Source: Lactobacillus corticis (GTDB lineage: Bacteria > Bacillota > Bacilli > Lactobacillales > Lactobacillaceae). From it: DNA of 64,000 nucleotides. A program made the position numbers and the translations under genes. The DNA is taken from contig NZ_BMAY01000003.1 of the NCBI RefSeq assembly GCF_018327645.1, positions 63,514 through 127,513 of the forward strand, written 5' to 3'. The notes beneath the pieces were generated by a model that searched no databases, was not told the origin of the DNA, and worked only from the letters and a program-made list of their open reading frames with translations. Position 1 is the stretch's first letter; each line of letters begins with the position of its first letter. Positions 1-8,350 of this stretch are shown one piece after another.

Positions 1-1604
1 ATATCAATGGCTGCTTGGGTGCGTTTGTTAAATTCCGCAAAATCAGCGTCGCTCCACCAGTTAACCATGTTGCCGTGCTCATCAAACTTGGCGCCGTTGT
101 TGTCAAAAGCGTGGGAAATTTCATGGGCGATGGTTGCTCCGATACCGCCATAATTCTGTCCCCGAGACTGGTGCAGGTCATAAAATGGTGCTTGCAGAAT
201 TCCGGCTGGGAAGGTGATGTCGTTTCTTTGCGGATCGTAGCAGGCATTGTTCATGTTGCCTGGCATTAGCCAAACATTTGGATCCACTGGTTTGGTCAGC
301 TTAGCATAGTTATAAGCACTGACAACTTTGCCGATAGCCTTTTTATTTTCATAAAGACTCTTATCAGCGTCAACCGTTAACAGATCATAGATTTTTTCTG
401 GCTTTTCCGGATAACCGATCTTTAAAACTAAAGCTTGCAATTTAACAATTGCCTTTTTCTTGGTGGCGTCAGACAACCAACTGTTATTACTGATCCGTTC
501 CTCATAAACCTTGATCATCTTGTGGATCATGTCAGTTACATCCGCCTTAGCGTCAGCTCCAAAATATTTCTTGCCGTAATAGATACCGAAAATTTCGGAG
601 AAGGAAGCATTAGCAGTGTAGTAGGCGTGGCGTTTTTGCGGGGTCAGTTCGCCTTGACCAGACAGCGCTTGGCTAAATGGAAAAGCGGCTTCCCGGAAGG
701 CTTGTGACAAGGAGCTGCTTACGCCATTAATAAATTTAATGACCATCCAGCCTTTAATTTCAGCAAAGTTATCGGCATTAATTAATTCAGTGAAATGATC
801 AAGGAATCTTGGTTCAGCCACAATGACTTTGTCTGGCAAAACCGGCAAAAGCTTAGTCAAAAATTCCTTAACTTGGAAGGAATTGGTCTTAGCTAAGAAG
901 TCGGACATTGAATAGGGATTGTACATAGCCGGGTAGTCGGACCACTCTTCAGTTGACTTAACGACTTTGGCTAGCTTTTGGTCAAAGGCTAAGCCCTGTT
1001 CAACGTATTGACGGGCTTTTTGCTCATCCATCCCTGCCATGGTGAGCATGCTGACGCTCTGCTTTTGTAAAATTGCCAATAAATCAGCTGCATCAGTTTG
1101 TTGATAAGAGGTGGTATCAGGCAAGAAGGTGCCAGGACCGGCGAATTCTAGGACGTTAACCTTCGTATTTTTCATGTCTGCATCAACGTCAAAGCCAAAG
1201 GGCAGACCAAATAGTTGATCTAAGTCAGCCGCATTTTGATTCAATTCGGCGTAATCTTTAACTGCATCCAGCTTTGCTAGATCAGCTTTAATTGGTTCAG
1301 CCCCATCTTGGTCACGCTTTTGGAAGTCTTTGGCCAGCTGGTAAAGTTTGAGTCCTTTATCCAAGTTTGGAATTGCCGGCAATGAATCAGCTTGGCTTAA
1401 TTGATCCAAGTCGTTCATCATCCGCTTTTCAATTTTCATATCTAATTCCGTATTTACTCCAGTTTCGCTACGGTCTGCCGGAATTTCGGCTTGGCTTTGC
1501 CATTTTGAGTTTACGGCAAGATACAAGTTGTCTTGCACCCGAGCGTTTAAATCGGGTTGCGTAAGATCGCCGCTGCCGCCGCGGACAGCCATAAATTTTT
1601 TCAT
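1..1604 (-). CDS. pepO: Neutral endopeptidase PepO, M13 zinc metallopeptidase (partial)
   Basis: The reading frame is open from the ATG at 1604 to the window edge, so the C-terminal part lies outside; about 534 codons are visible. The translation begins MKKFMAVRGGSGDL and carries the M13 zinc motif HEISH (window about 108-122, residues about 494-498), preceded by a GGIGATIA stretch typical of the family. The third zinc ligand (ExxxD) and the C-terminal end are expected beyond the edge. A ribosome binding site (AAAGGA) lies just upstream of the start. Family members are cytoplasmic in lactic acid bacteria and cut oligopeptides in the peptide-utilisation pathway; no signal peptide is present, in agreement. 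An A/T-rich spacer and a probable terminator for the next gene lie at 1661-1690. Confidence 0.93.
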   Translation of the reverse strand, partial: MKKFMAVRGGSGDLTQPDLNARVQDNLYLAVNSKWQSQAEIPADRSETGVNTELDMKIEKRMMNDLDQLSQADSLPAIPNLDKGLKLYQLAKDFQKRDQDGAEPIKADLAKLDAVKDYAELNQNAADLDQLFGLPFGFDVDADMKNTKVNVLEFAGPGTFLPDTTSYQQTDAADLLAILQKQSVSMLTMAGMDEQKARQYVEQGLAFDQKLAKVVKSTEEWSDYPAMYNPYSMSDFLAKTNSFQVKEFLTKLLPVLPDKVIVAEPRFLDHFTELINADNFAEIKGWMVIKFINGVSSSLSQAFREAAFPFSQALSGQGELTPQKRHAYYTANASFSEIFGIYYGKKYFGADAKADVTDMIHKMIKVYEERISNNSWLSDATKKKAIVKLQALVLKIGYPEKPEKIYDLLTVDADKSLYENKKAIGKVVSAYNYAKLTKPVDPNVWLMPGNMNNACYDPQRNDITFPAGILQAPFYDLHQSRGQNYGGIGATIAHEISHAFDNNGAKFDEHGNMVNWWSDADFAEFNKRTQAAID

Positions 1605-1659
1605 ATCAAGGTCCTTTCTATTTTAAACATAATTTAATTATATCTTATTTCGAGAAAAA

Positions 1660-1690
1660 AACGACTAGGTATGGACCTAGTCGTTTTCGT
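1660..1690 (-). terminator. Intrinsic terminator of the fumarate reductase-type gene
   Basis: The sequence AAAACGACTAG-GTATGGAC-CTAGTCGTTTT forms an 11-bp stem. Read on the minus strand it follows the stop codon at 1703 and ends in a T-rich tract, so it probably ends transcription before pepO. Confidence 0.75.
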
Positions 1691-1702
1691 TAATTAATTG
1701 CC

Positions 1703-3586
1703 TTATTCATGAAGGCTTGCCGAGCTGGCTGCATCAACTTGGGGAGCTTCCTTTTCGGCAGTTTGCGCAGCAATGCGACCAAAGGTAAAGATGTCAGCTA
1801 AGGAATTGCCGCCTAAGCGGTTGCCGGCGTGAAGACCTCCAGCAACTTCACCAGCTGCATAAAGTCCTTTAATAATTTGACCGTCAGTATTGATGACATG
1901 GGCTTGGGGATCAATCTTTAACCCGCCCATGGTGTGGTGGATAGCTGGCCGGCGCGGAGTAGCATAAAATGGTGCGACTTCACACTTCAAGTTGAAGACG
2001 CTCTTGCCAAACTCTGGGTCATGGCCGGCATCGACATAAGAATTATATTTCTTGATGGTCTCTTCAAGGACGGCTGGGTCCATGCCTAATTGTTGGGCTA
2101 AGCCAGCTAGGGTGTCGTCGCGGTAAAGCGTGCCGGCTTTAACTTGCTGGTCCAGTGATTCTTGCGTCGTGTTGTAGGCTGTTTCTTTAATCTTATCGTC
2201 GGCAATTAAGTAGAATAGTCCACCGTTTTTAATAGCCGCGCGCGCCAAAATATCCCGTTCGGCATATTCATTGACAAAACGTTTGCCGGCTTGGTTGACC
2301 ATGATGTAGTTTTCAGGCGGAGTTTGCAAACCGGTGAATAATTCGCCGTTAACCGGATCTGAAACCGGCATTAGTTGAATGAAGCCCATCCCCACTAAAG
2401 CAGCGCCAGCTTCTTGACCTAAACCAATGCCATCGCCAGTTATGGCAGGGGAATTACTCGTAGCAATATCGTCGTCGATCTTTTCCCAGTAGGTATTGTA
2501 CTTTTGAACCATCTTGGTGTTGGCCCCAAAACCGCCAGAAGTCAAGATGACGCTGGCAGCATGGACCGTGATTAAGGAGCCATCTGTTGTTTCGGCCTTA
2601 ACGCCACAAACTTGGCCATCCTCAATAATTAAATGTTTAACTCTGGTGTCAGTTAAAATTTCACCGCCATGGTTTTTTACCCATTCGCCCAGAACGCTAA
2701 TGTAAGCATAGCCCATTGGTTCAACTGGCTTGTGGCCCCGGCGCCAAATTGCGCCAACTGGCATGGTGACTTCAGCATCATCAAATTTGACGCCAAGTTT
2801 TTTCAACCAGTTAACTGAATCAAGCACGTTAGTAACTAATTTATGCACCAGCGCATAATTACCGTGAATTTCATGGCCCTTTAAATCTGTTCGTTTTCCG
2901 CCCAAGTAAGTTTGAATTTCATGCAGCAGGGTCGAGTCAAACAGGTAATTCCTATCAGCTTCAAGATAAGCGTTAATTTGCTCGCGCAGCTTTTTAAAAT
3001 CGTCCTGATATTCAGCGTCGATCTGGTTAATTGGCGTATCGGCCAATGCCTTCAAGGTCTCTTTTTCACCGGGCAGGGCTTTAAATTGCTTTTGCCAGTC
3101 TGGTTCAGCGGCGTTCATCGGACCGCCAGCTCTAGTCGTGTTGCCGCCAATTTGCGGAAATTTTTCTAAAACGGTCACCTTGCGGCCAAGTTCCAAGCTG
3201 TGGGCCGCTGCGGCTAATCCGGCACCACCAGCTCCCACGATCACTACATCAGTAGTAATTTCGCGGTTATGGGATTGCTCTTTGGCGGGTTTTGGCCGCT
3301 TTTTCCATTCGCTGCTGTTGCCGCCGGCCAAGTCGATCGCTTCAGCAACGCCGTTAATTAGACCGTGGCTGGAAATCGTGGCCCCAGAAATTGCATCGAC
3401 ATTTAAAGTTTGATGATCAATAATCGTTTGGGGGATTTCGGCAAAAACCTTACCGGCAATCCCAGCTGTTTCGCCGCTAGCATCGACCGCAATTTTTTCA
3501 ATGCGATCTTGGGATACGGTGACCTTCATTGGCATTAATGAAGATCCATGGCCTTTTGCTTTAACTGAATATATTCCTGCTTTCAT
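1703..3586 (-). CDS. Flavin-dependent fumarate reductase-type protein (FMN-binding plus FAD-binding 2 domains)
   Basis: This 627-aa flavoprotein probably reduces fumarate or a related unsaturated acid in the cytoplasm; no signal peptide is seen. Residues about 5-77 form an FMN-binding domain with the DxxSGAT flavinylation motif (Thr near residue 70). An FAD-binding 2/succinate dehydrogenase flavoprotein domain follows, with [10 protein letters not shown] at about 117-126, a HTMGGL block and the C-terminal RLGGNSLAD signature. A longer reading frame starts at 3604, but the ribosome binding site AAAGGA sits 5' of the internal ATG at 3586, so I use that start. A minus-strand promoter TTCACA-17-TAAAAT lies at 3637-3665. 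The divergent LysR gene is the obvious candidate regulator. No ApbE flavin transferase is in the window. The substrate (fumarate versus urocanate or another acrylate) cannot be settled from sequence. Confidence 0.85.
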   Translation of the reverse strand: MKAGIYSVKAKGHGSSLMPMKVTVSQDRIEKIAVDASGETAGIAGKVFAEIPQTIIDHQTLNVDAISGATISSHGLINGVAEAIDLAGGNSSEWKKRPKPAKEQSHNREITTDVVIVGAGGAGLAAAAHSLELGRKVTVLEKFPQIGGNTTRAGGPMNAAEPDWQKQFKALPGEKETLKALADTPINQIDAEYQDDFKKLREQINAYLEADRNYLFDSTLLHEIQTYLGGKRTDLKGHEIHGNYALVHKLVTNVLDSVNWLKKLGVKFDDAEVTMPVGAIWRRGHKPVEPMGYAYISVLGEWVKNHGGEILTDTRVKHLIIEDGQVCGVKAETTDGSLITVHAASVILTSGGFGANTKMVQKYNTYWEKIDDDIATSNSPAITGDGIGLGQEAGAALVGMGFIQLMPVSDPVNGELFTGLQTPPENYIMVNQAGKRFVNEYAERDILARAAIKNGGLFYLIADDKIKETAYNTTQESLDQQVKAGTLYRDDTLAGLAQQLGMDPAVLEETIKKYNSYVDAGHDPEFGKSVFNLKCEVAPFYATPRRPAIHHTMGGLKIDPQAHVINTDGQIIKGLYAAGEVAGGLHAGNRLGGNSLADIFTFGRIAAQTAEKEAPQVDAASSASLHE

Positions 3587-3604
3587 CGTAAAAATCCTTT
3601 CCAT

Positions 3605-3713
3605 CAGTGTATTCGCTTACAAGGTTTGATAACTTGATTTTATCCTTTATCTTTTTCCTTGTGAAATAGTTTTCTATTTAGTACCCTATAATAAAAATGT
3701 TATGGAGGTTCAT
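3605..3713. promoter_or_regulatory. Divergent promoter region of the fumarate reductase-type and LysR genes
   Basis: On the minus strand TTCACA (3660-3665) and TAAAAT (3637-3642) are separated by 17 bp and read toward the flavoprotein gene. On the plus strand a perfect TATAAT (3687-3692) serves the LysR gene, with a poor -35. The inverted repeat GATAA-N7-TTATC (3628-3644) covers the minus-strand -10 and is a possible LysR-type site. That role is inferred from the divergent arrangement. Confidence 0.55.
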
Positions 3714-4637
3714 ATGCACGATCCGGATACAATTTTGCATTATTTTGACGTCTTGCTTAAACATAGTTCCTTTACTAAAGCGGCGAGGGAATTATACATT
3801 TCTCAGCCATATTTGACGCAGACCATAAAACGTTTGGAGAAAAGTCTCGGCAGTCAATTGCTTGAGCGCAGTCAGGTTCCGTTTACCCTAACGCCGGCTG
3901 GTCGAATCTACTACCAATACTTGGAACGGCAGTCTTTGGCTCATCAGCAGCTGGAACGTCTTTTGGCACCTTATACCAATCCTGAACGCCGCGTCTTGCG
4001 CATTACCGTCTTAGAAAGCTTAGGGTCATATTTGCTCCCAGCCTTATTGCCGCCATTCTTGAAGGCTCACCCGGAATGCGATGTCGAGATTTTAGAAGCC
4101 TTGCCGCGAAAAAGCGAAAGCATGCTGCTCAACAACGAGGCAGATTGCTATTTGGGGCAAACTCCGGAAACTGTGGCCAGCGGCATTCAAACTTTTACTA
4201 ATGGTGGGGAACGATACTATATTGTCATTCCCCAAAATTCTCCCTATTTTCAACCTGGTCGCTTTATTTTGCCGGAAAATACCTATGATCCGGCGGTTTT
4301 ATTACAAGAAAAGCTGGTTTTAAGCAAAAATGGGTCAGCCATTCGCCACCAAATTAATGGCCTTCTGCAAAAGTACCGGATCAAGCCGCATGTTATTTTA
4401 GAAAGCCAAAGCGTTATTACTGCTGCTGAATTGGCCACCAAGGGCTTGGGATTGACGATTTCTTCTGCCAGTATTTTAAGGCGAGTCCGCGAGACGCCGA
4501 TAAATTTGCTGCCGCTAGCTGAAGAGCTCTTGACGATCAAATTTTTTATTGCTGTTGCCCAAAAGCACTGTGATCCCTTGCTAAAAAGCTTGATTGAAAC
4601 ATTTCAAGGACTGCAATTACAGGCAGAGATTAATTAA
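3714..4637 (+). CDS. LysR-family transcriptional regulator
   Basis: The 307-aa protein has an N-terminal winged helix-turn-helix (residues about 1-60, with SFTKAARELYISQPYLTQ as the helix-turn-helix core) and a LysR substrate-binding domain from about residue 90. The open frame begins at 3702, but that ATG overlaps the Shine-Dalgarno GGAGG (3704-3708), so the ATG at 3714 is the likely start. It is divergent from the flavoprotein gene, and by the usual LysR arrangement probably controls it and itself. The effector is unknown; a carboxylate substrate of the neighbour would be a sensible guess. Confidence 0.9.
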   Translation: MHDPDTILHYFDVLLKHSSFTKAARELYISQPYLTQTIKRLEKSLGSQLLERSQVPFTLTPAGRIYYQYLERQSLAHQQLERLLAPYTNPERRVLRITVLESLGSYLLPALLPPFLKAHPECDVEILEALPRKSESMLLNNEADCYLGQTPETVASGIQTFTNGGERYYIVIPQNSPYFQPGRFILPENTYDPAVLLQEKLVLSKNGSAIRHQINGLLQKYRIKPHVILESQSVITAAELATKGLGLTISSASILRRVRETPINLLPLAEELLTIKFFIAVAQKHCDPLLKSLIETFQGLQLQAEIN

Positions 4638-4723
4638 GAGCGTAAATATTTTGTTAAATCAAGCCTGCTTTAGGGCAAAGGTTTGAGTTTGTGCTAAAAT
4701 ATTTTCATCCAAAGGAGAGAAAA

Positions 4724-6772
4724 ATGCACTCAACTCAATCAAAACGCGGAGCTAAGGAATTTTTTAAACGACTCGATCGGAGATTCTTTTTCGGTCGCTG
4801 GTTGATTTTATTGGTTCTGCTTATGACCTTGGGTACTTGTACCTATTTCACAATTAAGGTTAAGACATCCAATATCTCCAATCTTAAGGCATCACTGTCG
4901 ACCACGACGATTATTTATGATGCTAATGGCAAAAAGGCCGGAAGCCTCTATGCCCAGAAGGGGAGTTATGTTGGCTATAATAAAATTTCCAAAAATATCA
5001 AAAATGCGGTTATTTCTACTGAAGACCGTACTTTCTGGACGAATCACGGCTTTAGCATCAAGGGGATTATGCGGGCCGCTGTCAGTTATGTGATTCATGG
5101 TGGCCAAATTACTGGTGGGGGTTCAACAATTACTCAGCAATTGGCCAAAAATGCCTTGTTAACCCAAAAGCAGACGCTTTCCCGTAAAATTGAAGAACTT
5201 TTCTTTGCGGTTGAATTAACCCATGTCTATAGCAAAAAAGACATCCTAACCATGTACTTGAATAACTCTTATTTTGGTAATGGGGTTTGGGGCGTTCAGG
5301 ATGCCAGCAAACGTTATTTCGGAAAAGATGCTAAAGATTTAACTGTTGGCGAAGCTGCGACCTTGGCCGGAATTTTGCGGAATCCAAGCTACTATAACCC
5401 GGCTGACCACAAAGAAAATGCAATTAAACGAAGAAATGTGGTTTTAGAGCTGATGGTTGATAATCATAAACTTTCAGCAAGCGCCGCCAAAAAGGCTGAG
5501 AGTCAGGGCCTGACGGTAACCAATAAATATACCTATAAAGATGGCTATAAATATCCTTACTACTTTGACCAGGTGATCGATGAAGCAATCAATCGCTATG
5601 GCTTGAGTGAAGAAGATGTCATGGATAAGGGCTTGAAGATTTATACTACCTTAAATCAAAATTACCAAAAGGCCATGCAGAATTCATTTAAAAATAGTGC
5701 TAACTTCCCAGCCAATGCTAGCGATGGGACGAAAGTTCAAGGAGCAAGCGTGGCCATGGATCCTAAGACCGGTGCGATCAAGGCCCTGGTTGGCGGACGG
5801 GGGAGTCATGTTTTCCGTGGTTATAACCGGGCAACTCAGATGAAACGGCAGCCCGGCAGTTCCATTAAGCCTTTGGCAGTTTATACGCCGGCTTTGGAAA
5901 ACGGCTACCATTATGATTCCAAATTATCCAACAAGCTGCAGAAGTTCGGTAAAAATAACTACGAGCCTCATAATGTTGATGAAAGTTATTCAAATACCAT
6001 CCCGATGTATGAAGCCGTGGCCTTGAGCAAAAACGTTCCGGCTGTGTGGCTGCTTGATAAATTGGGGGTTTCCAAAGGCGTAAGCAGTTTGAAGAATTTT
6101 GGCATCAATGTGGCCAAAAGCGATCGTAACTTAGCCCTTGCTTTGGGTGGGGTTTCGACTGGCGTGAGTCCTTTGCAGATGGCGCGGGCTTACTCAGCTT
6201 TTGCTAATTCCGGCAATTTGCCTGACAATTCCTATACCATTACCAAGATCACTGATGCTAGCGGTCACGTCATTGCGCAAAATAATAAAACCGGCAATCA
6301 TCGAATTATGTCTAAGAGTACGGCTAACGAAATGACTTCAATGTTGTTAGGAGTCTTTACCAGCGGAACGGCGGTTTCTGCGCAGCCAAGCGGCTACTCG
6401 GTTGCTGGGAAAACGGGCTCAACGGAGGTTTCTTATGGTTATGGCACCAAGGATCAATGGATTGTTGGCTACACTCCTGACGTGGTAGTAGCAACCTGGG
6501 TTGGCTTTGATAAAACCGACAAGAATCACTATATGCATGGAATTTCGGAAACCGGGATCACAGCCCTGTATAAGTCAGAAATGGAAAACATCTTGCCTTA
6601 CACCAAGCAAACTCAGTTCAAAGTCAAGGCAGCTAATTCAATTGTGAAGTCAAACGGTACAAGCTCGAGCTGGAGTGACCAAGTAAAAGAAAAAATTGAG
6701 AGTGGGCTGGGATCTGCTAGCAGCACGCTTAAGGAATGGTATAATAGTGTCAAGAGCTTTTTCGGCCAATAA
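4724..6772 (+). CDS. Class A penicillin-binding protein (transglycosylase/transpeptidase)
   Basis: This 682-aa bifunctional enzyme polymerises lipid II and cross-links peptidoglycan at the outer face of the membrane. A cytoplasmic N-terminus is followed by one membrane segment (residues about 26-46). The glycosyltransferase domain shows STEDRTFWTNHG (about 98-109) and GGGSTITQQLAKN. The transpeptidase domain shows the SxxK box in PGSSIKPL (Ser about 378), SKN (about 430) and AGKTGST (about 562). The frame is open from a GTG at 4691, but AAAGGAGAG at 4711-4719 selects the ATG at 4724. The tail is Ser/Lys-rich. An extended -10 (TGC-TAAAAT) lies around 4691-4700. It heads the gene run leading into ylbF and yhaO. 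Confidence 0.93.
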   Translation: MHSTQSKRGAKEFFKRLDRRFFFGRWLILLVLLMTLGTCTYFTIKVKTSNISNLKASLSTTTIIYDANGKKAGSLYAQKGSYVGYNKISKNIKNAVISTEDRTFWTNHGFSIKGIMRAAVSYVIHGGQITGGGSTITQQLAKNALLTQKQTLSRKIEELFFAVELTHVYSKKDILTMYLNNSYFGNGVWGVQDASKRYFGKDAKDLTVGEAATLAGILRNPSYYNPADHKENAIKRRNVVLELMVDNHKLSASAAKKAESQGLTVTNKYTYKDGYKYPYYFDQVIDEAINRYGLSEEDVMDKGLKIYTTLNQNYQKAMQNSFKNSANFPANASDGTKVQGASVAMDPKTGAIKALVGGRGSHVFRGYNRATQMKRQPGSSIKPLAVYTPALENGYHYDSKLSNKLQKFGKNNYEPHNVDESYSNTIPMYEAVALSKNVPAVWLLDKLGVSKGVSSLKNFGINVAKSDRNLALALGGVSTGVSPLQMARAYSAFANSGNLPDNSYTITKITDASGHVIAQNNKTGNHRIMSKSTANEMTSMLLGVFTSGTAVSAQPSGYSVAGKTGSTEVSYGYGTKDQWIVGYTPDVVVATWVGFDKTDKNHYMHGISETGITALYKSEMENILPYTKQTQFKVKAANSIVKSNGTSSSWSDQVKEKIESGLGSASSTLKEWYNSVKSFFGQ

Positions 6773-6793
6773 ATCAGGAGGAATCTAAGTTTA

Positions 6794-7141
6794 ATGATTA
6801 ATATTTACGACTCAGCAAATCAATTAGCAGCTGATATGACTAAGACCGATGAATTTTCCAAGGTTAAGGAAGCAATTGCCGCAATTAAGGCAGATGCTAC
6901 CAGCAGCCAATTGTTTAAGCAAATGGATGAATTACAAGCAAAAATTGCCCAAGCCCAACAAAGCGGACAAGATTTGAGCAAGGAAGACCAAGAAGCTTAT
7001 CAAAAGCTGAATCAAAGCGTGACTAAAGATAAAAACATTGTCAATTTATTGCAAGCTGAATCAGCTTTATACCAGTTGCTTCAAGATGTCCAAAAGACTT
7101 ATATGAAGCCACTTAACGATTTATATAGCGAGATTAGATAG
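6794..7141 (+). CDS. ylbF: YlbF/YmcA family protein
   Basis: The protein is 115 aa, soluble, mostly helical and rich in Gln, Ala, Lys and Asp, with the length and composition of the YlbF/YmcA family. In Bacillus, YlbF, YmcA and YaaT form a complex that tunes RNase Y specificity and development; here only the family is asserted. AGGAGGAAT precedes the ATG by about 12 nt. It lies 21 bp after the PBP gene, and its stop codon directly abuts the yhaO start, so the two are translationally close. Confidence 0.85.
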   Translation: MINIYDSANQLAADMTKTDEFSKVKEAIAAIKADATSSQLFKQMDELQAKIAQAQQSGQDLSKEDQEAYQKLNQSVTKDKNIVNLLQAESALYQLLQDVQKTYMKPLNDLYSEIR

Positions 7142-8350
7142 ATGAAATTTTTGCATTTAGCTGATGCGCATTTAGATAGTCCATTTCTTGGGCTATCTTT
7201 TTTGCCATCTAAGGCCTTTGACCAAATATACCAGGCTAGTGATCAATCCTTTGAAAAATTAATTGATCTGGCCGTGAATGAACAAGTCGATCTAGTATTA
7301 ATTGCTGGCGATACTTTTGATTCAAGCCGGCCCAGTCCGCGCAGCCAGTTGTTTTTTGCCCAGCAAATTGCTCGCCTGACTGAGCACCAGATTCAGACCG
7401 TGATGATTTTTGGCAATCACGATCATATGCGGGCCAGCGATTTGTTGGTCAAGCCCAGTCCCTACTTTAAATTGCTGGGCGATGGCGAGGAAATTGAAAA
7501 GACTTCATTTACCACTAAGGATGGTTTTGCCTATGACGTGGTTGGCTTTTCTTACCTCAATAATCACATTACCGAAGATCTGGTTAGTCGGTTCCCTGAA
7601 AAAACTCCAGGCGTATATACATTCGGCCTGGCACATATGCAGGAAGCAGCAAGTCAAAATGTGTATGCGCCTTTTACCATGAGCGAATTGCAAGATCTTA
7701 ACTATGATTATTTTGCTTTAGGTCACATTCATAAACGACAAATTTTAAGTCAGGAACCATGGGTCGTTTATCCTGGCAACATTCAAGGTCGCCACATAAA
7801 AGAAACTGGACCCAAGGGTGCGTATCTTGGCCAAGTAGCTCCTGATGGCATTACCACCATCGATTTTGTGGCTACCAGCCAGATTGATTGGGAAGCTAAA
7901 GAACTGCTTTTAGACCATGAACTAGGCAAGGCGAGCCTTGAGGAAAAGATCCTTAGCTTGTTGACGGCAGACAAGCCAACTTACTTTAGTTTGACGCTTC
8001 GCGGGGCCCAATATTTAACTGCCGAAGAAAAGCAGCTTTTGCAGGATACTGATTATTGGCAGGCTTTGAGTCGGCAATTGCCGCCAAAATGCCTCCTGGT
8101 AGATGTTCGCTTTGAAATAAGTCAAGAAATTGCCATCAACGCTGCCGATCAAGCCGCTTTTGAACAGGCACAGGATGAAGTATTAACAGCTGATTATTTG
8201 ACCAGGCTGGCCCAAGATTGGGCCAAAAAAGATCCAGCAGCAGCTGATTTGCTAAAAGATCCAGCATTTATCCAAACGGTTTTTGACCAAGCAAAAGTAC
8301 AAGTAATGGCAAAGTTAAAGGGGATTGACGATGAAACTGAAACAGATTAA
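7142..8350 (+). CDS. yhaO: YhaO-type metallophosphoesterase, SbcD/Mre11-like DNA exonuclease subunit
   Basis: The 402-aa protein has the calcineurin-like phosphoesterase metal ligands in order: LADAHLDSP (Asp8, His10), AGDTFD (about 58), GNHDH (about 91) and GHIHKR (about 194). These match the Mre11/SbcD nuclease fold. In Firmicutes yhaO is followed by the SMC-like yhaN and by yhaM, exactly as here, and the pair resembles SbcCD/Rad50-Mre11. It likely processes DNA ends during repair. The start directly follows the ylbF stop, and the 3' end overlaps yhaN by 20 bp. Confidence 0.9.
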   Translation: MKFLHLADAHLDSPFLGLSFLPSKAFDQIYQASDQSFEKLIDLAVNEQVDLVLIAGDTFDSSRPSPRSQLFFAQQIARLTEHQIQTVMIFGNHDHMRASDLLVKPSPYFKLLGDGEEIEKTSFTTKDGFAYDVVGFSYLNNHITEDLVSRFPEKTPGVYTFGLAHMQEAASQNVYAPFTMSELQDLNYDYFALGHIHKRQILSQEPWVVYPGNIQGRHIKETGPKGAYLGQVAPDGITTIDFVATSQIDWEAKELLLDHELGKASLEEKILSLLTADKPTYFSLTLRGAQYLTAEEKQLLQDTDYWQALSRQLPPKCLLVDVRFEISQEIAINAADQAAFEQAQDEVLTADYLTRLAQDWAKKDPAAADLLKDPAFIQTVFDQAKVQVMAKLKGIDDETETD

